Shown here: positions 1 through 7,663 of the stretch, in pieces
Position numbering within the stretch: position 1 is the stretch's first letter
How the letters are laid out: every line of letters starts with the position of its first letter
NCBI GenBank assembly: GCA_007695345.1
Contig: REDZ01000080.1
Span: forward strand, 1 to 40,119
Direction: 5' to 3'
Source of the DNA: Paracoccaceae bacterium
Lineage (GTDB): Bacteria > Pseudomonadota > Alphaproteobacteria > Rhodobacterales > Rhodobacteraceae
Length of the DNA stretch: 40,119 bases
Made by a program: the position numbers and the translations under genes
The notes under the pieces: generated by a model
The model's input: only the letters and a program-made list of their open reading frames with translations
Told to the model about the DNA's origin: nothing
The model's database searches: none

Positions 1-876
1 GCGATCACGGCGGCCTCGGCGGTGCTGGCCTCGATCATCCCGCCCTCGGGGCTGATGATCCTCTATGCCTTTATCATGAATGTGTCGGTGGCGGCGATGT
101 TCGCGGCGGCCATCATTCCGGGTCTGATCATCGGCTTCGGGCTGATGGTTGTGGTCGCCATCGTCGCGCGGTTCCGCACATTCCCCGAGCCCTCGGCGCG
201 TGCCAGCTGGGGGGAAACCTGGGAAGCCGGGAAAAGCGCCTTCATGCCGCTTCTGACCCCGATCATCCTGATCGGCGGCATTGTGGGCGGGATCTTTACG
301 CCCACCGAGGGGGCGGCGGTCGCGGCATTCTACGCCCTGATCCTGGGCCTGTTCATCACACGCGAAATCAGCCTGACCCAACTGGTCGAGGTGTTCAGCA
401 AGGCCGCACTCAAATCGGCGATCATCCTTCTGCTGGTCGGTGCGGCGGTGTCCTTTGCCTCGCTCGTCAGCCTCAAGGGCACACCGCAGCTTGTGTCGGG
501 TTTCATCCTGAACATCACATCCGATCCGCTGATGCTGTTCCTGCTGGTGGTGCTGTTCCTGCTGGCCATCGGCATGATCATGGACGCGGGCCCTGCCATC
601 CTGATCCTTGCCCCGATCCTGGCACCGGTGCTGGTGGGCGTGGGTATCCATCCGATCCACTTTGCGGTGGTGATGTGTGTGACGCTGATCATCGGGCTGA
701 TCACGCCGCCGCTGGGGCTGGTGCTGTTCGTCGTCTCGGGCATCTCGGGCGAACGGATCGAGCGTATCTCCTGGGATCTGATCCCCTATTTCCTGTTCGA
801 GGTCGCGGTGGTCGTGGCGCTCGTGCTGTTCCCCGATCTGGTCATGTGGTTGCCACGCTGGCTCGGGTATGTCTGA
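1..876 (+). CDS. dctM: TRAP transporter large permease, DctM type (5' end cut off)
   Basis: This is the C-terminal part of the large membrane subunit of a TRAP transporter, which imports organic anions using an ion gradient. The reading frame is open from the first base, so the true start lies upstream. About 290 residues are visible, against roughly 430 for the full family. They form a series of long hydrophobic helices and contain the typical segments GGIVGGIFTPTEGAAVA and LITPPLGLVLFVVSGISG. The gene for the matching binding protein starts 21 bp downstream, so the two are co-transcribed. The small DctQ subunit is probably upstream, outside the window. The substrate cannot be read from this subunit. 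The family call is very secure. Confidence 0.95.
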   Translation, partial: AITAASAVLASIIPPSGLMILYAFIMNVSVAAMFAAAIIPGLIIGFGLMVVVAIVARFRTFPEPSARASWGETWEAGKSAFMPLLTPIILIGGIVGGIFTPTEGAAVAAFYALILGLFITREISLTQLVEVFSKAALKSAIILLLVGAAVSFASLVSLKGTPQLVSGFILNITSDPLMLFLLVVLFLLAIGMIMDAGPAILILAPILAPVLVGVGIHPIHFAVVMCVTLIIGLITPPLGLVLFVVSGISGERIERISWDLIPYFLFEVAVVVALVLFPDLVMWLPRWLGYV

Positions 877-897
877 CACACAAAGGGAGGAACTGAC

Positions 898-1980
898 ATG
901 TTGGACCTGACGAAAACACTTGCCGGCACACGCACGGCACTGATGGCAAGCGCGGTCGCGGTGGCCGGGGTGGTCGCCCCGCAGGCGCTGGATGCGACCG
1001 AGCTGAACCTTGTCTTCCTCGCCAATGAGGATGATCAGGAATATGACGCCGCACTGGTGTTCAAGAACTTTGTCGAAGCCCGCACCGGCGGTGAGGTGAC
1101 AGTGAACATCTTTGTCGGCGCGCAGCTTTGCGGTTCGGCCAATGAGTGTTTTGAATCGATGCGCGCTGGCGTCGTGAACATGTACACCGCCACGGCCGGC
1201 GGGGCATCGGCGATCTATCCGGCGGTGCAGGGGATGGATATTCCCTATGCGCTCAGCTCGGACCGGGTGGCGCAGCTTGTGCTGCAGGATCAGGAATTCA
1301 CCAATTTCATGCGCGAGCGGATTCTGGACTCGTCCAATGACGATATCATGCTGCTGGCCATGACCCAGACAGGCGGCTGGCGCAACTTCGCGACCCGCGA
1401 CACGCCCATCCGCACCCCCGAGGATGTGCAGGGCGTGCGCTTCCGCACCATCGAATCCGAGATTCAGCAGCGACTTGTCCGCTCCATGGGCGGCTCGCCC
1501 ACGCCCATTCCGTGGCTCGAGGTCTATACCGCGCTGCAAACGGGCGTTGTCGACGGGACCAAGAACTCGATCAGCGACATCGCGAACATGAACTTCCAGG
1601 AGCAGTTGCAATACATCACGCTGGACGGGCATGCCTACATGGCCTCGATGTGGTTCATCGACAATCCGACCTTCCAGTCGCTCGACCCCGAGCATCAGCA
1701 GGTGGTTCTGGATGGGGGCGCGCTGATGTCCACGATCCAGTTCGGCATCCAGCCCCGCAAGGAGCTTGACGCCTATGAAAAGTGGCTGGAGGCGGGCAAT
1801 GAGATCATCGCCCCGTCCGAGGAAGAAATGGACATGTTCCGCGAGCATGCAGGCCCGATCCGCGACTGGTATCTGGAAGAATTCGGCGATGCCGGCAGCG
1901 AATTCCTTGAAGCGTTCGAAGCCGCTGTTGCCCGCGCCGAAGAGCAGGTGGAGAGCGACCGCGGCTCGGCCATGCGCTGA
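898..1980 (+). CDS. dctP: TRAP transporter substrate-binding protein, DctP type
   Basis: This is a periplasmic binding protein that captures an organic acid and hands it to the TRAP permease. It has 360 residues. The N-terminus is a hydrophobic signal peptide (about residues 14-30), with mature protein probably starting near ATELNLVFLAN. The segment GVRFRTIESEIQQRLVRSMG holds the arginine region that normally binds the substrate carboxylate, and LEVYTALQTGVVDGTKNS is the family signature. The start is supported by GGAGG at 886-890, seven bases before the ATG. It is the last gene of the operon and is followed by a strong terminator. With the sulfolactate genes nearby, a sulfonated or hydroxy acid is a reasonable substrate guess, but this is inference. 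Confidence 0.94.
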   Translation: MLDLTKTLAGTRTALMASAVAVAGVVAPQALDATELNLVFLANEDDQEYDAALVFKNFVEARTGGEVTVNIFVGAQLCGSANECFESMRAGVVNMYTATAGGASAIYPAVQGMDIPYALSSDRVAQLVLQDQEFTNFMRERILDSSNDDIMLLAMTQTGGWRNFATRDTPIRTPEDVQGVRFRTIESEIQQRLVRSMGGSPTPIPWLEVYTALQTGVVDGTKNSISDIANMNFQEQLQYITLDGHAYMASMWFIDNPTFQSLDPEHQQVVLDGGALMSTIQFGIQPRKELDAYEKWLEAGNEIIAPSEEEMDMFREHAGPIRDWYLEEFGDAGSEFLEAFEAAVARAEEQVESDRGSAMR

Positions 1981-2006
1981 TCGCGCGACAGCGTGAAAAA
2001 CACGGC

Positions 2007-2046
2007 GGGCGCGGTCAGGTTCATGTGCTGATCGCGCCCGTTTTCC
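2007..2046 (+). terminator. Rho-independent terminator of the TRAP operon
   Basis: A 12-bp stem (2007-2018 with 2028-2039, one G-T pair) closes a nine-base loop and is followed at once by GTTTTCC. It lies 27 bp after the dctP stop. It separates the TRAP operon from the LacI-type regulator gene, so that regulator probably has its own promoter. Confidence 0.8.
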
Positions 2047-2120
2047 GTTCGGCCCCGCGCATGGCATTGCCGCGCGCGCCCCGTCCGGTTAGCAGTTGAC
2101 CTTATGTCAGGGGATAACAC

Positions 2121-3185
2121 ATGACCGGCTCACGCACCCGCCGCAGCACCATGCGCACCACCATGAGCGATGTGGCGCGCGTGGCCGAGGTGTCGCCTTC
2201 GACCGTGTCGCTCTATCTGCGCGACCCCGAAGCTGTGTCTCAGCCGCGCCAGCAGCGTATCCGCCATGCCATCGACGCGCTGCAATATGTGCCCAACCGC
2301 ATGGCGGGCGCGCTTGCGGCAGCCTCGACCCGCGTGGTGGGGGTGATCGTGCCCTCGCTGGTCAATTCCTTCTTTGCCGAAACAGTCACGGTGCTGCAAA
2401 GCGCGCTGATGGCGCAGGGCTATCAGATCCTGATCGGCCACACGAATTACGATCCCGCGCGCGAACAGGAACTGGTGCGCACCTTTCTGTCCTGGTCGCC
2501 CTCGGGGGTGGTGCTGACGGGGCTGGGCCACAGCCGGGCCACCCGGCAGATGCTCGAGGCGTCCAGCGTGCCGGTGGTCGAGATGTGGGAAATCGGGCCG
2601 CATCCGATCGATCTGATGGTGGGGTTTTCGCATGCCGATGTCGGTCGCCTGCAGACCCGCCACCTGATCGAACGGGGCTGCCGTGCCATCGCCTTTATCG
2701 GGGCGCAGCTGGAAAAGGACGGGCGCGCGGCGCAGCGGGCGCAGGGCTATCGCGATGTGCTCAACTCGCATTCCGGACTGGCCCTGCCCGAGATTGTCGT
2801 CGCCGATGCCCAGAGCGCGACCGCCGCCGCGGGTGTGTTCCGCGAATTGCTGGCACGGCGCGGCGATCTGGATGGTGTGGTGTTTTCCAACGATATCCTC
2901 GCCCTCGGCGCCCTGATGGAGGCAGAGAGGCAGGGCATCGACATCCCCGGCCAATTGCGGATGATCGGCTTTGGGGGCCTCGATTTCACCTCGTCGCAGG
3001 TGGCGGACCTGTCCACCATCGTGCCCCCCCGGCGCGAGATCGGCGAGCATGTCGCGCAGATGCTTCTGGCCCGGATAGAGGGGCGCGAGACGGCGGCGCG
3101 CATCGTGCTGGACCCTGTGCCGGTCTATCGGCGCAGCACACAGGCCGAGGGCGGCGCGCCGGCGCGAGAATCGCGCGCGGGTTAG
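2121..3185 (+). CDS. LacI-family transcriptional regulator
   Basis: This 354-residue protein is a sugar- or sugar-acid-responsive repressor. Its helix-turn-helix is at about residues 15-35 (SDVARVAEVSPSTVSLYLRD), followed by the hinge segment YVPNRMAGALAA. The rest is a periplasmic-binding-protein-like effector domain beginning VVGVIVPSLVNSFFAE. AGGGG at 2109-2113 supports the first ATG; two later methionines (residues 11 and 15) are possible starts. The gene lies between a TRAP operon and an aldose epimerase gene, which suggests it controls one of these. Its stop codon overlaps the stop of the convergent epimerase gene by two bases. The ligand is unknown. Confidence 0.92.
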   Translation: MTGSRTRRSTMRTTMSDVARVAEVSPSTVSLYLRDPEAVSQPRQQRIRHAIDALQYVPNRMAGALAAASTRVVGVIVPSLVNSFFAETVTVLQSALMAQGYQILIGHTNYDPAREQELVRTFLSWSPSGVVLTGLGHSRATRQMLEASSVPVVEMWEIGPHPIDLMVGFSHADVGRLQTRHLIERGCRAIAFIGAQLEKDGRAAQRAQGYRDVLNSHSGLALPEIVVADAQSATAAAGVFRELLARRGDLDGVVFSNDILALGALMEAERQGIDIPGQLRMIGFGGLDFTSSQVADLSTIVPPRREIGEHVAQMLLARIEGRETAARIVLDPVPVYRRSTQAEGGAPARESRAG

Positions 3186-4180
3186 TGGTCCTGCGTTCGG
3201 TGCAGCCGGACGCGCGTGATCTGATGGTAGCGCGCGCCGGGGCGCAGGATCGCGGGGGGAAAACCCGGCTGGTTGGGGGCATCGGGCCAGGCCTGCGCTT
3301 CCAGCGCGATCCCGGCATACTGGCCAAAGGGCGCGCCATCCGGGCCGATCACGCCTTCGCGTGGCAGACCGTGCGCGGTATAGACCTGCAACCCCGGCTC
3401 TGTCGTCACCATCTCCAGCGCCAGCCCCGAGGCATCGCTTTCCAGCCAGGCGGCAGGCCGCATCGCGCCCGGTGCGCCGGACAGGCAGAAATTATGGTCC
3501 AGCGCTACCTCGCGCAGGCTGCGCAGGTCGCGGAAATCAAACGCGCTGCCTGCGACATGGCGGATCTCTCCGGTCGGGACAAGCGTGTCGTCCACAGGCA
3601 GATAGGCGTCGGCGGCAATGCGCAGCCGGTGCTGCGCGATGGACCCTGTGTCATCCAGCGCATAGAGGTTGTGCTGCGCGAAGCTGCAGGGTGTGGGCTG
3701 ATCGCTGTCGGCGGTGACCTCGAATTGCAGGCTGGTGCCTTGAATGGTGATCTGCAGCGTCACATCCAGATTGCCCGGAAAGCCCATATGACCATCAGCC
3801 ATATGCAGGCTCAACTGCAGCCGGTCGGGGGCATGGTCCTGCACCTCCCATAGCTGATGCGCGCTGCCATCCGGGCCGCCATGCAGGCAGTTGCGGTCAT
3901 GGCAATTCACGCCCAGCAGATGCGTCTGCCCATCCAGATCGAACCGCGCCCCGCCGATCCGGTTGGCAAACCGCCCCACCATCGCGCCGAAATAGGCCAT
4001 CGGGCCCAGATAGGGCTTGAGCATGGGCGCGGACAGCACCAGCGGATGGTCCACCCCGTCCAGGCGCAGATCCTGCATGATCGCGCCGAGCGTCAGGACA
4101 TGCGCGCGCAGCCCGTCGCCCTGCAGTGTCAGCCGCTGGACATCGCGGCCATCGGGCAGCTTGCCGAAATACTCGATCAT
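3182..4180 (-). CDS. Aldose 1-epimerase (galactose-mutarotase family)
   Basis: This 332-residue protein interconverts alpha and beta anomers of a free aldose. It has the standard family length and catalytic set: GRFANRIGGARF near residue 70, His100 in CLHGG, His170 in FAQHNLYAL, Asp229 in DHNF, and the catalytic base Glu294 in IALEAQAWPDAPNQ. It is cytosolic, with no signal peptide. It lies 66 bp downstream of the GntR-type regulator gene in the same direction, so the two probably form an operon. No galactose or arabinose genes are seen nearby. Because the neighbours handle sulfolactate, a sulfoquinovose mutarotase role is possible but unproven. The family call is firm and the sugar is open. 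Confidence 0.9.
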   Translation of the reverse strand: MIEYFGKLPDGRDVQRLTLQGDGLRAHVLTLGAIMQDLRLDGVDHPLVLSAPMLKPYLGPMAYFGAMVGRFANRIGGARFDLDGQTHLLGVNCHDRNCLHGGPDGSAHQLWEVQDHAPDRLQLSLHMADGHMGFPGNLDVTLQITIQGTSLQFEVTADSDQPTPCSFAQHNLYALDDTGSIAQHRLRIAADAYLPVDDTLVPTGEIRHVAGSAFDFRDLRSLREVALDHNFCLSGAPGAMRPAAWLESDASGLALEMVTTEPGLQVYTAHGLPREGVIGPDGAPFGQYAGIALEAQAWPDAPNQPGFPPAILRPGARYHQITRVRLHRTQDH

Positions 4181-4246
4181 CTGCGCTCTCCTTCCCTGTC
4201 ATGTATCATCCGGAAAGCCGCCCGCTGTCCAGCGGAAGGTAGCTGC

Positions 4247-4972
4247 TCAGACCTCGGCCTGATAATGGAGGCTTTCGGTATTCACCCATGACAGGCGCAG
4301 CTCGATGGGCGCGCTGTTATAGTCGAGCGCAACGCGACGGATATGCAGGAGCGGCGTGCCGGGGGGCAGGCCCAGTTCACGCGCGCAAGCAGTATCGGCG
4401 GCGCGGGCGCAAAGCGCCTCGCGCGCGCGGTGGACCGTGGCGCCATAGTCGCGCTGATAAAGCTGATAGAGCGTGTTGGGCAGGATTTCAGGGTGGTGTT
4501 CCAGCGGGCCGAAACGCGCGGCATCCAGAAGGATATGTTCATAGAGGATCGGCGCGCCGTCGGCATCGCGCACGCGGGCCACGCGCACCAGCTCGGCCCC
4601 AGGCTCCAGGCCCAGTGCGCGTGCATCGCCGGCTGTCGCGCGCACGCGCTCGCGGGTCAGGACGCGGCTTTCGGGCTGCATGGTGCTGCCATCGGCGCGG
4701 CGCAGGTTGAAGAAGCGAAACAGCACGGCGTCGCTGTCATGGCTGGCCACGACTGTTCCCTTGCCCTGCCTGCGGCTGACCACCCCCTCGGTCGCCAGAT
4801 CCAGAAGCGCCTTGCGTAATGTGCCGACCGCGACACCGTAATCCTGCGCCAGCCGCGTTTCGGGGGGCAGATAGGTGCCGGGGGGCCATTCACCGGCCTC
4901 GATCCGCGCCATCATCAGATCGCGGAGCTGCCGGTGCAGCGGCTGAGAGATGGGGCGGTCGCGCATGTTCAT
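4247..4972 (-). CDS. GntR-family regulator with UTRA domain (HutC type)
   Basis: This 241-residue repressor has an N-terminal winged helix (LPPETRLAQDYGVAVGTLRK, about residues 34-53, then EGVVSRRQGKGTVVA). A C-terminal UTRA effector domain of the HutC subfamily starts around residue 90. It is divergent from comC-suyA-suyB with only 101 bp between them, and a perfect palindrome overlaps the comC promoter there. It is therefore the likely local repressor, relieved by a sulfolactate-pathway intermediate. The start codon at 4972 has only a weak ribosome-binding site; a second ATG two codons later is equally possible. The downstream partner is the aldose epimerase gene. Confidence 0.92.
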   Translation of the reverse strand: MNMRDRPISQPLHRQLRDLMMARIEAGEWPPGTYLPPETRLAQDYGVAVGTLRKALLDLATEGVVSRRQGKGTVVASHDSDAVLFRFFNLRRADGSTMQPESRVLTRERVRATAGDARALGLEPGAELVRVARVRDADGAPILYEHILLDAARFGPLEHHPEILPNTLYQLYQRDYGATVHRAREALCARAADTACARELGLPPGTPLLHIRRVALDYNSAPIELRLSWVNTESLHYQAEV

Positions 4973-5010
4973 GGCTGGGTACGATACAGAAAATTGCGTG
5001 GCAATCCACC

Positions 5011-5044
5011 TTGACGATCCTTAAATATATAAACTATATAGTTT
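5011..5044 (+). promoter_or_regulatory. comC promoter with overlapping palindromic operator
   Basis: TTGACG (5011-5016) and TATATA (5035-5040), spaced 18 bp, form a good vegetative promoter pointing at comC. The perfect palindrome AAACTATATAGTTT (5031-5044) covers the -10 box. Palindromes of this size in a GntR intergenic region are normally the regulator's own site, so binding here would block polymerase. Assignment to the adjacent GntR protein is inference. Confidence 0.72.
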
Positions 5045-5073
5045 TGCAAGAGTCGGCAGAAGGAATCGCCCAT

Positions 5074-6081
5074 ATGTCCAGCGTCACGCTCACCCCGTCA
5101 CAGGCCGAAGACCTGGCGCTGAACGCCTTTGTGGCAGCGGGGATGGCGGCGGAACTGGCACGCCCGGCGGCACAGGCGCTTGTCCAGGCCGAGCAGGAGG
5201 GACTGCCATCGCACGGGCTGGCGCGGGTGGCGTTCTATGCCGCCCAGATGCGCAGCGGCAAGATCGTGCCGGATGCGCGCCCGCAAGTGGCGCGCGACGG
5301 TGCCGTGATCCGCGTGGATGCAGGCTTTGGCCTGGCCTTTGCGGCAATCGAGGCCGGGGCCGCAGCGGCGCGCGATGTCGCGCGCGATCTGGGCGTCGCG
5401 CTTGTCAGTGTCACGCATTCGCATCATTTCGGCGTGGCCGGGCAGGCGGTAGAGCCATTTGCGCGCGACGGGCTGATCGCGCTCGCGCTGGCCAATTCGC
5501 CTGCGGCCATGGCGCCCTGGGGCGGCAATCGCGCGCTTTACGGCACCAATCCGGTGGCCTTTGCCTGCCCGCGTGCCTCGGGCGATCCGCTGCTGATCGA
5601 CCTGTCGCTCAGCCATGTGGCGCGCGGCAAGGTGATGCTGGCGCAGAAATCGGGCCAGCCCATCCCGCAGGGCTGGGCGCTCGATGCGCAGGGCAACCCG
5701 ACCACGGATGCCGATGCCGCCATGGCGGGCACGATGGTGCCGGCAGGCGGGGCCAAGGGGGCAGCGCTTGCGCTGATGGTCGAATTGCTGACCGCCGGGC
5801 TGGCAGGGGCGCATTTCGGCTGGCAGGCCAGCTCGCTCTTTGATGACAAGGGGCCGCCGCCCGATCTGGCGCATTTCATCCTCGTGCTGGACCCGGCGCG
5901 TTTTGCCCCCGGATTTGCCGACCGCGCCGAGGCCATGTTCACCGCCATCGAGGCGCAGGAAGGCGCGCGCCTGCCCGGCGCGCGACGCCTGAGCGAGCGC
6001 GCCGCCCGCGCGGAAAACATCCAGATTTCAGATACATTGCATGACCAGTTGACCGGTCTTGCCAATGCAACCCGGACCTGA
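5074..6081 (+). CDS. comC: Ldh-family NAD(P)-dependent dehydrogenase, probable (R)-sulfolactate dehydrogenase ComC
   Basis: This 335-residue protein belongs to the malate/L-lactate dehydrogenase (Ldh_2) family, which reduces 2-oxo acids such as sulfopyruvate. Visible motifs are GLPSHGLARV (His47, Arg51), HSHHFGVAGQAV, and PWGGNRALYGTNPVAFACP in the nucleotide-binding region. The ATG at 5074 is preceded by AAGGA (5060-5064) and the promoter at 5011-5040. The reading frame extends upstream but that part is not protein-like. It is followed 16 bp later by suyA. In Chromohalobacter salexigens a ComC-type enzyme makes (R)-sulfolactate for SuyAB, which is the role inferred here from context. Without context it could be another Ldh_2 enzyme, such as ureidoglycolate or piperideine-carboxylate reductase. 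Confidence 0.82.
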   Translation: MSSVTLTPSQAEDLALNAFVAAGMAAELARPAAQALVQAEQEGLPSHGLARVAFYAAQMRSGKIVPDARPQVARDGAVIRVDAGFGLAFAAIEAGAAAARDVARDLGVALVSVTHSHHFGVAGQAVEPFARDGLIALALANSPAAMAPWGGNRALYGTNPVAFACPRASGDPLLIDLSLSHVARGKVMLAQKSGQPIPQGWALDAQGNPTTDADAAMAGTMVPAGGAKGAALALMVELLTAGLAGAHFGWQASSLFDDKGPPPDLAHFILVLDPARFAPGFADRAEAMFTAIEAQEGARLPGARRLSERAARAENIQISDTLHDQLTGLANATRT

Positions 6082-6097
6082 CCAAGGGAGAGAGCGA

Positions 6098-6394
6098 ATG
6101 ACTGCAAACACCCATCCGCAACTGCTTGTCCATGACAAGGCCGACAATGTCGGTGTCGTCGTGGTCGAGGGGCTGACCGCGGGCACTGACATGCTCTGTG
6201 TGTGCACCGAGGACAATTCCGATTTCCGCCTGACCGCGAAGGACGATATCCCCATCGGCCACAAGGTCGCGCTCAAGGCGCTGTCAGAGGGCGACACCAT
6301 CATCAAATATGGTGAGGATATCGGCAAGATGGTGGGCCCGGCCGAAATCGGCGGCCATGTCCACACTCACAATCTGAAAACCAAGCGCTGGTAA
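6098..6394 (+). CDS. suyA: (2R)-sulfolactate sulfo-lyase small subunit (UxaA family, SAF domain)
   Basis: This 98-residue protein is a stand-alone SAF domain like the N-terminal part of altronate dehydratase UxaA. It contains [12 protein letters not shown] and ends with the metal-binding-type segment [14 protein letters not shown]. Stand-alone small subunits followed by a beta subunit of about 390 residues are the arrangement of SuyA-SuyB, which splits (2R)-3-sulfolactate into pyruvate and sulfite. GGGAG at 6086-6090 supports the ATG at 6098. The gap to suyB is 13 bp. An altronate or other hydroxy-acid dehydratase is the main alternative, but the ComC and exporter neighbours favour SuyA. Confidence 0.85.
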   Translation: MTANTHPQLLVHDKADNVGVVVVEGLTAGTDMLCVCTEDNSDFRLTAKDDIPIGHKVALKALSEGDTIIKYGEDIGKMVGPAEIGGHVHTHNLKTKRW

Positions 6395-6407
6395 GGGGGC
6401 TTTGAAC

Positions 6408-7589
6408 ATGGCTTTTGATTTCACGGAAGCAACCGTCAAGGCATGGCGGCGCGAGAATGGCCGCGTCGGCGTCCGCAACCATGTCGTGATCCTGCCGGTC
6501 GACGACATCTCGAATGCCGCCTGCGAGGCGGTGGCCAATAACGTCAAGGGCACGATGGCGATCCCGCATGCGTATGGGCGTCTGCAATTCGGCGAGGATC
6601 TGGACCTGCATTTCCGCACCATCATCGGCACCGGGGCCAACCCCAATGTCGCTGCTGTGGTCGTGATCGGGATCGAACCGGAATGGACCAAACAGGTGGT
6701 CGAGGGGATCGCCAGGACCGGCAAGCCGGTCGAGGGGTTCTGGATCGAGCAGAATGGCGATTTCGAGACCATCCGCCGCGCAAGCTGGAAGGCCAAGGAA
6801 TTTGTCCATTGGGCGACCGAGTTGCAGAAAGAGGATTGCCCGCTGACCGATCTGTGGGTGTCGACCAAATGCGGCGAGAGTGACACGACCACGGGTCTGT
6901 CCTCCTGCCCGACGGTCGGGAACATGTATGACAAGCTGATCCCCCATGGCCTGTATGGTGTGTTCGGCGAGACATCCGAGATCACGGGCGCCGAGCATAT
7001 CTGCGCCAAGCGTGCTGCCAACCCCGAGGCTGCCGACAAGTTCATGAAGACCTTTCAGGCCTATCAGGACGAGGTGATCGAGCCGTTCAAGACCTCGGAC
7101 CTGTCGGACAGCCAGCCCACCAAGGGCAACATCCTGGGCGGTCTGACCACGATCGAGGAAAAGGCGCTGGGGAACCTGGAGAAGATCGGGCGGACCAGCA
7201 CCTATATCGACGTGCTGGAACCGGCCGAGGCCCCGGAAAAGGGCCGGGGTCTGTATTTCATGGACACATCTTCGGCAGCGGCGGAATGCGTCACGCTGAT
7301 GGCGGCGGCGGGCTATGTCATCCACACCTTCCCCACGGGGCAGGGCAATGTGGTCGGCAACCCCATTGTGCCGGTCATCAAGATCTCGGGCAATCCGCGC
7401 ACATTGCGGACCATGTCGGAACATATCGATGTGGATGTGACGGGCGTTCTGCGGCGTGACATGACCATCGATCAGGCAGGTGATGCGCTGATCGAGATGG
7501 TCACGCGCACGGCCAATGGCCGGCACACGGCCGCCGAGGCTCTGGGCCATCGCGAATTCTCGATGACCAAGCTTTATCGCTCGGCCTGA
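6408..7589 (+). CDS. suyB: (2R)-sulfolactate sulfo-lyase large subunit (UxaA family)
   Basis: This 393-residue protein is the catalytic subunit of the UxaA-type lyase. It begins with [20 protein letters not shown] and contains the conserved cysteine-rich segments [20 protein letters not shown] and [16 protein letters not shown], expected for an iron-dependent lyase. It lacks the fused SAF domain of altronate dehydratase; that part is supplied by suyA. The ATG at 6408 is chosen over the upstream TTG at 6402 because AAGGGGG (6393-6399) sits eight bases before it. The reaction is inferred to be removal of sulfite from (2R)-sulfolactate to give pyruvate in the cytoplasm. A sugar-acid dehydratase is possible but fits the neighbours less well. 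Confidence 0.87.
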   Translation: MAFDFTEATVKAWRRENGRVGVRNHVVILPVDDISNAACEAVANNVKGTMAIPHAYGRLQFGEDLDLHFRTIIGTGANPNVAAVVVIGIEPEWTKQVVEGIARTGKPVEGFWIEQNGDFETIRRASWKAKEFVHWATELQKEDCPLTDLWVSTKCGESDTTTGLSSCPTVGNMYDKLIPHGLYGVFGETSEITGAEHICAKRAANPEAADKFMKTFQAYQDEVIEPFKTSDLSDSQPTKGNILGGLTTIEEKALGNLEKIGRTSTYIDVLEPAEAPEKGRGLYFMDTSSAAAECVTLMAAAGYVIHTFPTGQGNVVGNPIVPVIKISGNPRTLRTMSEHIDVDVTGVLRRDMTIDQAGDALIEMVTRTANGRHTAAEALGHREFSMTKLYRSA

Positions 7590-7612
7590 ACCGGCTACAG
7601 GATGGACGCAGG

Positions 7613-7635
7613 CGGGCGGGCCAAAGGCCCGCCCG
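7613..7635 (+). terminator. Strong hairpin between suyB and suyZ
   Basis: A perfect 10-bp GC stem (7613-7622 with 7626-7635) closes an AAA loop and is followed by TTCAGTT, not a true U-tract. It begins 23 bp after the suyB stop. It may be a partial terminator, or a 3' mRNA-stabilising structure that lowers expression of the exporter gene downstream. Confidence 0.55.
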
Positions 7636-7663
7636 TTCAGTTGGTGAAAGGCCGCAGATACAG

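Noticed and set aside
2096-3853. A long open frame on the plus strand overlapping the LacI-type gene and continuing into the epimerase gene
   Set aside because: Its translation is arginine-, alanine- and glycine-rich without any family motif, and it is explained as a GC-rich shadow of the two real genes, which have clear domains.
6303-7550. A 415-codon open frame antisense to suyB
   Set aside because: It is a shadow of suyB, which has a ribosome site and family motifs.
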